Source of the DNA: Laccaria trichodermophora
Taxonomy: Eukaryota; Basidiomycota; Agaricomycetes; Agaricales; Hydnangiaceae
DNA length: 64,000 nt
Assembly (NCBI GenBank): GCA_018417955.1
Contig: JACTVC010000019.1
Location: forward strand, 496,001 to 560,000
Direction: 5' to 3'
The translations under genes were made by a program, and so were the position numbers. Below are positions 1 through 12,000 of the stretch, piece by piece; the stretch's first letter is position 1; each line of letters opens with the position of its first letter. The notes beneath the pieces were generated by a model. The model was given only the letters and a program-made list of their open reading frames with translations. It did no database searches and was not told the DNA's origin.

Positions 1-2982
1 AGAGGGGGCCGCTCTGCAGCCGACGATCGGACGACCATGTTCGACGAGGAATCTGGATTTTGGGTCCCAATCCCAGTGAATTACACGGCCCCTCACACGC
101 CAGAGGATCTCATCGAGGCAGAGAACGACGTACGCATCCTGGATTGTCGTTGTGTCACTTACGTCCACCCAGAGGCTCGCAAAACCTTCAAGGAACTCAA
201 TGCCTCTCGTGAGCCCGGAGATCCGGAGATCCACCCTCTCCATGTTTATGACATTTCGAAGGGGGAAGAGGCGGCATTGGTAGCAGGCCTCGAGGGGGAA
301 GAGGTGGCCTACAAGTTCTGAAAGCCCTGGGAGGAGGGCTACATTCGCTACCAAGGCTCCTTACCTCAAGAAGGTGCCCAAAACGCTGCTGATAGGCATA
401 CAGAAATGTGGGATGACGACACACAGGCATACCTCATGCTCCCTGCGGGTTACACGGCCCCACACGACCCCCAGGACTATGTTGACGCCGTCAACTATGA
501 ACTTGCGCGAGCTGAGAGGCGTCGTCGCTCCGCAATCAGTCTTGCACAGCGCCAACTTCGTCCACGCAAGGAAGAAGGGAAGAAGGAGAAAGTTACAGCA
601 TTAGAGGACTGGGAAGCCCCAGATCTCGTGATCAAGAGCGACCTCAGTGGCTCCGACTATGAAGTGGGACGACGCGAGGGAGAGAAGACAAGGGACAGGC
701 ATAAATTGAGGGGAGAATCGGTTACGGACACTGAAGAGGATGACACGAAGATTGATGAGGAAGATGCCGAAGAAGAACTTCACATGGACCGTGAGGAGGT
801 GGAAGAATTGCGTGAGGCGGAAGAACCGTGTTTCAAGGGCAAGGGACAGTTCGACGAAGAAGAGGAGGAAGAGGAACACGATTTGGAGCGTGACGAGCTG
901 GAAGAAACGCAATCCAAAGCCGCTCGTGTTTTGTTATCAACGATGAAAAAAGAAGGCAAGATCCCAACCTCGTCAGACGCCCACTGGAAGGACTTAAGGG
1001 CATCATATACACCTTCCCAGCTGGACGCCGTTTCGGTGTTGAACAGCTACGGACTGATCTTGATGCCCAATGCCCTGCTGCCGGATCTTGAAGAGCTGTC
1101 TTCGACAAAGCCTTCACTCCTGGAAACGGCATTGTATCCAATGTTTGGCCAGATCGTCTGGCAAGTCGCACAGAGGTTGGGCCATCTCTATGGCCACTCT
1201 TCGGAATTTGCCATGGAGAAAGCGGGTCTTTTGCGTAAGGAGAAGAGGGCTCCAAACAGGTACAACATGTTCAAAACTTATGCCAGCAGGACGAAACCAG
1301 AGGAGGGGGATCACGGTTAGTCTTCGTTTTACCTTCTTGAACCCGCTTCCTCATATATGATTGTAGAAGGCCTCCAGCTCTGGAACAGGGCCACGAATGA
1401 GGAGTACAAGAAGTTTATGCAAGGAGCAACAACAAAAGAAGAGATGAACAGATCCAGGAGGCTGTTAGTTTCATCAAGAATCAAGTCAACGAAGAAGGGA
1501 CCAATGTCCGCGACGCAAACCTTCGCTTCGCGTCTTACATGAAGCAAATTCGCGACCTTGTACGTCTGATTGGTTTGTTCATCGCATTCTTCTTATATAC
1601 ACCACTTTTAAAGATCACCAATATCAAACGTCGCGACAAATCTTTCGACATTGCCGGTATCTTGGTCTACAGTGGCAGAAATCTAACGGCGCGGAACAAG
1701 ACGGGGTTTTTCATGAGTTCTGAGGACCTTCAAGCACTCTGCACCCGTGAGGAGTGGCCAATTGCCACCTTGACGGACATCTTTGTTAGCAAAGTCCGGT
1801 GCGTTGTCCCTCTTTAATGTTATGGGTTTTTTTCTTACTTGTACTGCTATAGCGCTATGCATGCGGACCAGCAAATTAAGCAGTTGATGGAGGAACTCAA
1901 TGTGGCTCCTTCAACTACGGCTAGCTCCTCAACGGCTCGCGCCCCGAGCTGCCTTGCTTCTGCTTTGAAGGAGGAGGCATCTACGGATAAGGATGTGCTA
2001 CCTTACACAAAGGAACGTCAGAAACAATTCACGCAATTGTTTCTTGATCTTTTGAGTAATATTTTTGTTTTGTTCAGTCATTAACTGTTATTGATATGGT
2101 ATTCAGATGGGTGTTTGGCTGAAAAGGATCGACGCAAGTCGGCCCCTTGGACCATGTGGCCCAATCTCGCCTACCAATTCAAACTTGTTATCACAGGATG
2201 GGATTCTGCCATGGTCGACATAGCCTTCTGCCTGGGATTTGCACCTACAAAGATCACGAGCTCTCAATGGAAGCACCTATCGACTCTGATTGTAAAGAAG
2301 CTCTTGGTGGTGAAGCCCTGGTCGGACGGTAAGTTCTATAATTTTCTGTTGACTTACATTTGTCTGAGTTGTTTTTTTAGAGCAAAGACTAATCCAAGAG
2401 AGTGAAGCTTGCTTCGGTGAGATCCCCGTCATTATTAACTCTGAAGGTCTTCCAATGGTCTTCGTCAAAGACTCGAGCAAATGGGTCCGTGGCAATTGCT
2501 CCATTTCGGCCCCAATGAAGAAGCGTGATCGGAAAGGTGATACATCTTTGCCTGTCAGTTCTTTCCCTTCGTCTCCGGTGTTGTCCACGAAGAAACGATC
2601 ACATGACACCGCCATGGCCTCGCCTGAAGAACTCAAGCATAGGTCCACAAGAGAGTACCGCCGTCTGCCGAAACAACCAGAAGTGGAACCTCCCGCTAAA
2701 CGCCAACGTCACGTCTCCTTCGCCTCCCTTCCCGATAACATGTTTTATACTAAACTTCGATGAGCTGAACACCCAATCTCCTTCTTTGACCCACTCAAGA
2801 ACCAGAAAACACCAGCTTCATCGTCTCGTTCAGTTTCTCAACCCTTCGCTAGTTCTTCAGCTCATGTTGCCTCCTCATCTCGATCAGTATCTCAGCCTTT
2901 CGCTAGTACTTCAGGTCATGCTCGCGTTTCAGGCAAACATGCTGGGCCAGGGAAGAACTCTCAAGGTTCAGTTGCTCCCTAG
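1..2982 (+). pseudogene. Agaricomycete-type multi-exon gene, 5' partial, with in-frame stop
   Basis: I do not recognise a function. One frame is open from the left edge through 1315, except for a TGA at 319-321 directly before KPWEEGYIRYQG; a single C-to-T change of CGA would explain it. The encoded protein has two related blocks starting YTAPHTPEDL and YTAPHDPQDY, then a highly acidic Glu/Asp stretch (about 700-910). Probable GT-AG introns: 1316-1366, one starting near 1560, one from about 1797 to the acceptor before the MHADQQIKQL block, one from about 2055, one from about 2330, and one near 2740-2798. The last part is Ser-rich (SSSRSVSQPFAS appears twice) and stops at 2980-2982. The exon starting at 1367 also needs a frame change near 1440 to reach the block EAVSFIKNQVNEEG. 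GC-rich coding sequence contrasts with the AT-rich transposons around it. It is either a recently inactivated host gene or a member of a decaying repeated family; the true start lies outside the window. Confidence 0.5.
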
Positions 2983-3549
2983 GTCATTGCTTACATGTTA
3001 AGTCCTTTTGGACTTCTTTTTCTTGGGTTGTTTTGCTGCTTGTTGGGTATTTCCTAAGTCCTTACTTATGTCCATTCATGCATCTGACTGGTTCATTTGT
3101 AGCTGTGTTCCTGATTTGCCTTTGTCCATACATCATTATGTAAGTCCTTTATAATGTTCTTTCATCAATCTGACTTGGTGGTTTTAGGCTGTGTCCCCCT
3201 CCTTTTGCCTTTGTCCACCTACACACCTTGCTCTGTCAATTCCCTTTCCTATAGTCCTTTGTAAGTCCTTTATGCCATGCTTTACTTGATCTAACTTTTG
3301 GGATTGCAGTAATACACAGGTTTTTTGTTGGCTGTTCCTTCACTGTCTTTACCCATGCCTATCCTTCCACTCTTTACTTACACATTAATATCCTTCACTC
3401 AGTTTCAACTCCACTCTTTTCTTACATATTAATATCCTTGACTCAGTTTTGATTAGTTTTGACTCCACTCTTTTCTTACATATTAATATCCTTGACTCAG
3501 TTTTGATTAAGTCACTTGGTTGACTCTCTATTAACCCACTCAATCACTC
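2983..3549. repeat. Gene-free spacer with a short tandem repeat (3366-3515)
   Basis: No gene is visible downstream of the stop at 2982. From about 3000 to 3300 the phrase AAGTCCTTTATG/AAGTCCTTAC recurs in loosely related segments. From 3366 to 3515 there are three tandem units beginning TCCACTCTTT and containing CATATTAATATCCTTGACTC, starting at 3366, 3410 and 3464. This looks like ordinary intergenic minisatellite drift. Confidence 0.6.
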
Positions 3550-4402
3550 ATTTTTGATCATGCTTACATCACAAATTAGATTTTGGTTCAAATTATATTT
3601 TGAAGATATATCTTGACTTAGGATATATATTATGCTTGCATGGCAAATACTCAAAATATATTTGGAAGATTTATCTTGATTTAGGATATTTTGGAAGGGA
3701 ATGCATCCTGGGTTGAAATATATCTGGATTCATTTTATAGTTGGAAAATATATCTTGGTAATATATCCTGCTTCAACATAAAGCTTAATAATATTCAAAA
3801 TATATTTCAAAGATTTATCTTGACTTAGGATATTGGAAAGAAATGAATCCTGGTTTGAAATATATCTGGATTCATTTTATAGTCCAAAAATATATCTTGG
3901 TAATATATCCTGCTTCAAGATAAGGCTTAATGATATATCCCTGTTTAACATAAAGTTTAAGGATATATCCGTGTCCAAGATGTATCTTACAAATATATCT
4001 TGGTGATATATACTGGTTCAAGATAAATCTGAAAGAGATATCCTTGTTAAAGATAAAGTTTAAGGATATATCCTTGTTCATGATAAAGTGAAAAGATATA
4101 TCCTTGTTCAAGATATAGCTCAAGAATTTATCTTGTTATTATCCTGGTTTAAAATAAAGTTGTAAGAGATATCCTGGTTCAAGATATAGCTAAAGAATAT
4201 ATCTTGGTAATGTATTCTGGTTCGATATCTTGTTGAATATATATCTTTGTGCAGGATCAAGTTGAAAGATATATCCTTGTGCAAGATATAGTATGAGAAT
4301 ATATATTGTTAACATATCCTGGTTCAATATCTTGTGGTAAATATATCCTGGTTCAAGATATAGTTGAAAGAATCTAGGTTCAGCTTCTTTCTAAGCAATA
4401 TA
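3550..4402. repeat. AT-rich degenerate array of ATATATCCTTGTTCAAGATA-like units
   Basis: The stretch is built of imperfect units of roughly 30-45 bp around the phrase GATATATCCTTGTTCAAGATA/GATATATCTTGGTAATATATCC. The array is cut at 4402 by the left Helentron and resumes right of it (about 14424-14510: TATCTGGATTCATAATATGG), so the Helentron landed inside it. The composition resembles the second-subfamily KDZ-type TIR at 21291-21673 and 45195-45570 (AAAATATATCCTTA phrases), so it may be a degraded TIR arm. No coding potential is credible here. Confidence 0.55.
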
Positions 4403-4415
4403 CTTGTGGGTGTGG

Positions 4416-4433
4416 GCCAGTGCTTTGCATGGC
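4416..4433 (-). other. 3'-terminal hairpin of left Helentron
   Basis: In element orientation GCCATGC-AAA-GCACTGGC folds into a seven-pair stem with one bulged C and a three-base loop, ending 13 bases before the 3' terminus (CACAAG, then target T). A hairpin at this distance from the 3' end is typical of rolling-circle Helitron-like elements, where it marks the termination site. Confidence 0.7.
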
Positions 4434-4525
4434 ATGTATGAGTCCTTCCCATGGACCTCCAATGCTGAAAAATATGTAGAGTAAGTTTTTTTTTAAAAGG
4501 CATACTTTAACATTTTCATTAACAA

Positions 4526-4675
4526 TGGATGCAAGCCACATTAACTTAAACCAAATTAGTGTGAAGAGATTGTAAATAATGTTACAGTAACAATGTCTAA
4601 AAAATTGTAAAATCATTTGACATTTATTTACAATTCTTTATAATCATTTGCTTCAAATTAATGTGGCTTGCATTC
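4526..4675 (-). other. Long imperfect stem-loop in Helentron 3' untranslated region
   Basis: ATGCAAGCCACATTAA and its inverted partner TTAATGTGGCTTGCAT lie about 115 bp apart, with further pairing inside (ATTGTAAATAAATGT against ACATTATTTACAAT). The same arrangement occurs at 39041-39190 and, with many substitutions, near 56430-56590. It lies between the stop codon and the terminal hairpin, so it may affect transcript ending or stability, or be a replication structure. Confidence 0.55.
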
Positions 4676-4740
4676 AATGTTCTAAAGATATTAATCTAGA
4701 ATTCTATTTTAATGTTAAATTATCAAGACAAAGTTCTAAT

Positions 4741-6015
4741 TTAATGTTGAGAATATACAGCTAAAACAAGTTCCTGATCTTCATAGTATCTAAGATCATT
4801 ATTGCTTTTATCATCTATCTGCCCATCTTCTATACACCTATTTTTGGTGGTTATCCCATCATGGAACCAAACTTTACCTTCATATGAAACAACTCTAGAG
4901 GTGAAATGATTATCTCCATGGTATATGATCCCTCTCAGGCTCAGTAAGACTTCTTCTCCATTTACTACAAACTTTACCTTGTGACTAGTTTCAGTATTAC
5001 AGTATGGGTACTCCAGGATGATAATCTTTGGAACCTCTGCATAGGATACATGCTCAATCATTTCACCTGAGCAACCCCCACATATTTCTGTAGATGGCTT
5101 TTGAATTGATCCTATCCATTTTGAAGTTGATGCTGGTATAGGGTCAGATGCATGTAGAACATATCCCAGTGTATCATCTACTTCATATGCATTTCCACAG
5201 TCTGAACATATTATTTCAGCCACTGCATTATTTTTTTCATACTTAAGCATTTCAAATGTAAGTTGTCCAACACTAGCTCCTGTTTTGCCCATAGGAAATT
5301 TGATAGGATCTAAATTATGAAGATCATGTCTAAGTTCATCTCTTACATCTTCTAAAGTAAGTGTTCCTTCAAGCACCTTGTTGAAACCAGCTGCCAATGC
5401 ACCTAAATAATCTTGGTTGATCTCTGTAAAATTTGTAGTCCACCTTAGAGGATCTATGTTCCAAATATGATATAAAATCACAAATAAGCTATCATATGCA
5501 CAACTGTAATTTATACCATCCCATTGAAGTCCCAACTTGATGCCAGACTTAGGCTTCAGTATTTTTTTACTCTTTTTCTTTATATTAATCTCATCATCAT
5601 CATCCAGCTTATGCTTGACTGCAACTGATCCCTTAGCTGGGACAAATGTTGAAGCTTTCTTGGGTTGCTCTGCTTTCTTATCTTTGCCTCTCTTAATTAT
5701 CTTCCATGGACTGTCTGTGACCACAGGTAGTATATCCATTGGATCACTTTCACTCCACCTCAAAGATGCATCTGTTTTCTCTGGAACATATACTGTACCT
5801 TTCCAGTTTTGAAAATTTCTGATTAATGAATTGCGTGTGTATCCTACAATACAAGGAGGAAGTGATCCTTCATATCTAAGCCTGGTAATTTCATCTAGAA
5901 GTTCCTGTCTAAGATATTTTGCACATCCTCTAGTAACAATGCTGGGCTCAAAGCCTTGTAGAATGATAGTTCCAGCTGCACTTGCACTTCTGGAGAGGCA
6001 AGTGTAGTAAGACAT
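4741..6015 (-). CDS. USP-like (C19-type) cysteine peptidase domain with the last helicase motif; second frame of the Helentron protein, left copy
   Basis: This 424-residue frame overlaps the end of the Rep-helicase frame by 121 bp and is offset from it. Residues 1-13 (MSYYTCLSRSASA) match the final PIF1-type helicase motif, so its natural N-terminus is the helicase, not this Met. The peptidase part starts near residue 160: Cys box NYSCAYDS (Cys172), CxxC pairs at 270/273 and 312/315 like the zinc ribbon of USP fingers, and His box GDNHFTSR (His370) followed by VWFHDG. These are the usual landmarks of ubiquitin-specific proteases. A lysine-rich linker (about 110-155) precedes it. In the related copy at 53635-56250 the two parts are in one frame, so this is a separated C-terminus caused by a 1-nt loss at 6060-6063. 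Relative to that copy it also lacks five residues (REQEL) near residue 38. Confidence 0.75.
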   Translation of the reverse strand: MSYYTCLSRSASAAGTIILQGFEPSIVTRGCAKYLRQELLDEITRLRYEGSLPPCIVGYTRNSLIRNFQNWKGTVYVPEKTDASLRWSESDPMDILPVVTDSPWKIIKRGKDKKAEQPKKASTFVPAKGSVAVKHKLDDDDEINIKKKSKKILKPKSGIKLGLQWDGINYSCAYDSLFVILYHIWNIDPLRWTTNFTEINQDYLGALAAGFNKVLEGTLTLEDVRDELRHDLHNLDPIKFPMGKTGASVGQLTFEMLKYEKNNAVAEIICSDCGNAYEVDDTLGYVLHASDPIPASTSKWIGSIQKPSTEICGGCSGEMIEHVSYAEVPKIIILEYPYCNTETSHKVKFVVNGEEVLLSLRGIIYHGDNHFTSRVVSYEGKVWFHDGITTKNRCIEDGQIDDKSNNDLRYYEDQELVLAVYSQH

Positions 6016-9000
6016 ATGAGTATGGCAGCTGTTGAGATGGACAACATTGTATGGTCTAGTTTTCCTTGAGCTGCATAATCTGTCATTGCAAAATTAGGTA
6101 GAACCCAAACTTGTTGTCTTTCTATAGACTCCTTCAGGTCACTAGGGAATGTACATGTAATAGTTTTAGTTCCCTTAACTAAAGGCACAACATTTTCTGG
6201 AAGCCCAGGTATTTGAATGGTTTTTGAAGGCTTATCTAATTTTACAAATAGAGTGTCCAGTATTCTCTTTCCATGTGGACCTTTCTTTGCCTGCCATCCA
6301 ACTACAAATCCTTCTTGACCTTTTGTTATGCACAGCTCAGTTGCATCATTATTTCTGATCATCACAGGCATTCCAAGGCAGAGTGAAAGCTTTCCAGCAA
6401 AGTGTTCAGTCGATCCATGTCTGACATTCCAGATTTGATGTTGATCATCAAAGTCAATTTCATTTGACTTGTGCTTTAATTTTGAAGCAGCCTTTGATTT
6501 TCCCCACTTTGTTTTATTAGCTGGATCAGCACCCTTTCCCCACTTATCTACAGAGTAAAAATGGGTCAATTTTTGGCCTGTCTCTTTAGCAAATCTTTCA
6601 CACCCCATTTGATTAATTTGATCTTTTTGTGTGTGTCTTCCACATATAATTGCCACATTTCTGAATTCCTTTGAAGCAATGTTAGGTCTTCCTGGCTTTT
6701 TACTGGCTTGAAGAGTTCTCAAAAATTTAATGTCCTCAGCAGTACAATTTCCATATCTCATATTGACCAATGCTTTTCTCAGAGATGCATCTTGGGGAGT
6801 CTGAGTTTTCTGCCTCATATTCTCTCTAAGTATCACTACAGTTGTAACCTGATGCCAGAGAGCTTTTCCTACAGCTGCTTCTTGACCACCTGGCTTCAAG
6901 CCTGAATGGACTTGTGTCCCAACTGAGTGACTGTATAGAGATTGACCACCAACAGGGGGCAGTTGAGCAAAATCACCAGCAAATATCATATTAATTCCAC
7001 CATATGGCTTATCAAAATTATTGAGTGCTTTGGCTAACTGTGAAGCAATTTTATACATGTCATGGCATGAGAGCATTGATACCTCATCTAAGAATATATA
7101 GTCAACTCCATCTAGTCTAGCTCTGACTTGAGCAATGCTTGTAGCCTCATTTCTGATACCCATTCCACTCATTGGCACACCCAAAAATGAATGATAAGTT
7201 GATCCATTCAGAAGAGCAGCTGATGATCCTGTTGGTCCAAGCACAATAAATCTATGAGACTCATTTCTCTGTTGAAAAAAATAAATGAGGGCTTTGAAGA
7301 CTTGTGATTTTCCAGTACCACCCATGCCACCCAGATACATTTTTAATTGTTCAGTCTGAGGTTGAACTGCATGATTTGCAACAATTCTAAAGGCTCTTTC
7401 TTGCTCTCTGTTAAGGGAATATTTTTTTACAACTTTATCAATCATCCTTTGTGCTGATTTTTCTTTGGCTTTGAAGTCTTTCGTAAGATATGATTGGTCA
7501 ACAATTTTTACATCATTTTCATTGGGGTCTATCTGTTGGTTTTTTCTATTTTTCTGAGCAGGGATATTTTTATTTCTTTGAGCCAACTCCTCCTGTCTTT
7601 TTTGATCAACTGAAGCTTTCCATTTGGAACTAGACTGTAATATATCAGGTTGGATTGGTTCCTTGTCAACTTCACTTATTCCATTTGGGGATTCATCCAG
7701 CCAGCCAGCTTCTTTTATTGCAATTTTTGTAGCATTCATTTGCTCTTGGTTTGCTCTTCCATATTTTCCAAGTGCTGTATATTTATTTGGAATATTCTCT
7801 TCATCATTTTCATCATACTCTGCATCCCCAAAGTGAGCACCATCATATGCATTTAATTCATCAAGATCCAACATTGTCTCATTTGACATCCACTGGGGAA
7901 ATATTCCTTCAGAATCTCCCTTTTTTTGTTGAGCAGAAAAATCATCTCTAGCATCATTACACTCATATCTAATATTAAAGTTCTGTATATATTGCCTCTG
8001 TTGCACTGTGAATTCATAGTCATTGAAGGTTTCATCCCAAGTATCTTCCTCAGATTTCAGATCATAACCAGTTCTCCAAGGCTTGAATAAAGCAAGCATG
8101 GTGGCACAATAATACTCTCTGTCTCCTCTGTCACATCTTGGCAGTGAGCCTCCAACAAAGTTGGGGACAACATTACTTTTTTTCTCATTAAATTGAGCTT
8201 GATGTGTTTTATAGAGAGGATGGTCTCTAAGAAATGGGTAGGTTATTCTGTTTTCACTGACAAGTTCATCATCACTATCATCAGCTTCAATACTAGTTGA
8301 GTGTTTATTTATATTAAGCTCATCTCCATCATTATCAGAATCATCAGAATCATCAACTAGTTGTGGTAGTACTTCAGTACTGACTTGCTCAATTTTTTCT
8401 AACAAGTCAAGTTCATCATCTGAATCTGTAATTTCATCATGCTCTTGGAAGCTATTGGCTACTTTGCATCTGGCAGACATTTGAACCCATTCATATAGTG
8501 TTTTGTCTTCAAATATTGTTGGTCTGTAGATGTAATCATGAACTGATGAAAAGCCCACATATTCACCTTTGCCTTTTTGAAGTACAAGTTTTTCAGGTAT
8601 CTCCTTTTCCAAGTCTTCCTCTGATCTGAAGGGTTTTAGAGCTTCCCTCACAAAGTTTTTCCAGTAGACCACTACAAATTTGTGACTGGTATAATGATCA
8701 GGATTTCCCAATAGATATAGAGCAGCCATAGGACCTCCAATCTCCATTCTAGCTGTTAAACAGTTGCTAGCCTGTGTTACAATTTTTCTTGCCTTTTCTT
8801 TTCTTTCTAAAGACCCTCCCAACATTTCAGAATTTCTGTCATATACACTCCTAATAGCATCAAATATTGCATAAGTTTTTAACCCAGGCTTAGTCACATA
8901 ATCTGAGATATATGCCACTATAGCTTTGATGGCTGTTCCAGATAGAAGGCTTGTTACATCTGAGTTACATCTGAGCAGATAAGTGACTGGAGGAGATAGT

Positions 9001-12000
9001 GTATTAATCCATTCCTCTCCTTTCTTGACATTCAAGGCCCCAGTATTTGAATCCACCTCTGTCTGATCATATAATGGTCTGGGAAATCTAGCTTTACATT
9101 TTCCTTGTTTATTCATACATGTAGGTCTATCCCTCTTTACAGCTTTTTCACTAGCTGATCTGTTCCTTCCACAATCATGTACATTAGACCTCAGAATCAG
9201 ATCATCTACTGTCATAGCATATTCTTGCCACCAGGTGCTAAGATTTTCACATTTTTCACAATTATTGCAGTCACAAAATGGAGGAGGTGCTTCAGGTAAA
9301 GTCTGAGTTGGATCCTTATAATCCTTGTTTTGATTTTTCTCTATATCTACCTGGTGCTTCACCTTATCCATTGACCCTGTTATAAATTCACCAACATGGA
9401 CAGCCTCCAAATATTCAACTATTTTCTTTTGAAAGTATGAAAAAGGGTCCATGATTTTATCTCTGATTTCCTGAGGAGTTAAAGCTCCTTTGATCCAAAG
9501 TAGCATATGCAAATGTAAAGTCAATCTTCCCTGTTGTTCCACTGTTGCATAAAATGCATCTGTATCTCCATATAGTCCTCTATGTTTTTCACCCACACCA
9601 AGAACATGCTTGATGAACATCTCAGTTATGAAGTGGAAAAATCTAGCACCAGCTACAGGATTATTTGCAATTAATTTGTATCTTTCATCATATTCTCTTA
9701 ACAATGGACTAAACTTTTCCTTAGTATCAGCAAAGTATAATGATATAGGGTGCATGTTATCAGCTGGAGAGAATGTGATGAACCAAGATGGAGCTCCAAT
9801 GAATGAGATAAGAGACCAGATTTCATTGCGCATATATTTTTTGGTGGTGGTTGAGCCTTGAACTCTTCCTGAAACATGATCCAAGTCTTTAATAAGCTGA
9901 AAACACAAGGACTCTTCATCAGTTTCAGGCTTTACTCTCTCTCCATCTTCCATTCTTTGGATCAAGTCACTTAGAACTTCAACATCAACATCCATAAGTC
10001 TTTTTGAAATATTGTCAAATTTTGGAGTCTCAGCAAGCAGGTATCCTGAAGAGGTACTTTGTTTGATTTGTTCATGATTGAAAGCAATTAATGCAAAGTG
10101 AGAATCCTTTTGAAAGCGCTTGTCATGGTACATGAGAAGATGCCTTTTGTGTTTTATTTCAGACAGACGCCCCTTCTGGAGAGTGTTTCCAATTCCTCCA
10201 AGGCCATATGGAAAAAGCCATGGAAACATCTGAGGAAATAACTGAGGATTATTGTATAATGACTCTGGTTCTTGTGCATGGCCCACAGCTAATATCTTTT
10301 TATTTGAAGTCAAATGTTGAAGGGCAATGGCTTTGAGTGCTTTCAAGCTTTTTGTTGAATATTCTTCACCAGTCAATCCATGAACTACAAATGGACACTG
10401 GCCAGTTTCAGTTCCAGTCTCCTCTTCTATATCATTAATAGCTGTAGACTCTGGATCTTTGTTTGAAGATGACTCTCTAAAATCCACTACAACTGGTGGA
10501 CTATCCTCAGGATATTCTCTAAGATTTTTATAGGATATTTCCAGATCAAAATAGTCACAGTGGTTTAGTTTAAGCCACTCTAGAGCTGCAGCCACCTTTT
10601 TATGTCTTACAAGAAGAGGAGTTCTCTCAAAGTCAGATTTTGTAGGTTTGCAAGGACCAGTATAAATGAAAGCTAAAACTTCATCCATTTCCTCTATTGG
10701 AGGAGGCAATATATCATAAATCTTAGGTGTAGGATTAGAAAAAGAGATAGCATTGGCTCTCATTTTATGCATTCCTGAGGATACTCTGACTAGGCATCTG
10801 TTATGACGAACTCTAGCCACCAAAAGTTGTTCAGCAAATGACAAGTCTAATAATTGAGGTGGAACTTTTCCTATCCATTTGCCATTTGCTAATGCTAGCA
10901 GTGGAATCTTGCCTTTTGATACAGCTTTATAGCAAGTCTGACATATAGAGTCCAAATTACTGTCCAGAACTGGGCCTTCAATATCAGAGAGGGGATCCAT
11001 TGAACTTTGTCTTTCAACTTGGGTAACACCATCTTGAATCAGAATATCCAAGTTCAAGTTCATTTCTGAGAGCTTCTTGAGAGTTGAACTTGGTGTTAAC
11101 TGACCACAAACTGCACATCCAGACTCCTCAAATTGATTTGAATCTATATCTTCACAGAAATCTGTAAATATCTGATGCAGTAATTTTTGGGAAGGAGCTG
11201 AAGGAGGAAATTCTGGGTTTAAGCTTTTATTTTGATATTTCTTTACTGCTTCCAAGTTTAAAACTTTATAATTTTCTTGATTTTTTTCTTGGTGTTTTTT
11301 GACTGCCTCCAAGTGGCTGGCCTTATATTTCTCTGGGCTTTTCCCTTGATGTTTTTTGACTGCTTCCAAGTGGCTGGCCTTATATTTCTCTGGGCTTTTT
11401 TCTTGGTATTTTTTTGACTTATTTAAATTAATAGCTTTCTTTTTTTCTGTCTTGTCTTTCTCCTCTATAAATTCAAATATTTCTACATATTCTTTACATG
11501 ATTTACACTTGTGACTTTCAATAATGCTCTGAATTTCTAAGCTTTTTGACTTGGAATGAATTTTGATGTTATGGCATTGAGCAATAAATTTCAAGTTAGG
11601 AATGCTTAAGTGGGAGATGAGTTCTGTAAGTGGCATCTTACAAAGTAAAGTTGGACTTTTGATACTCTTCAATGTATGGACTTCAGATTCAGGTACATAG
11701 TCTGCATATTTATACATCCCTCCTGTATTTACCTCATTCATAGCAAATGAAGAAAGCTTCTCAGCTGAAAATATACCTGCAGAGCCACCCCCCAGTATTT
11801 CATTTTTAGTTACCAAGTCATTATGTGGATTGAAACTTTGTGTTGGTTTAAACCCTGGAAGGTCCAGCTCCAAAAAGAATACTACAGATAAAGCAAGTAT
11901 CATGATACACCAATTTTTTGTGATTTTTGTTGAGAACTTGAAATACTGCAAAGCTGAGACATGGTGGAATATTATCAAATACACAATGTAATTTGCAAAG

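Noticed and set aside
601..912. Minus-strand frame opposite the acidic segment of the first gene
   Set aside because: It is a shadow of GAA/GAG-rich codons read backwards (Phe/Leu-rich).
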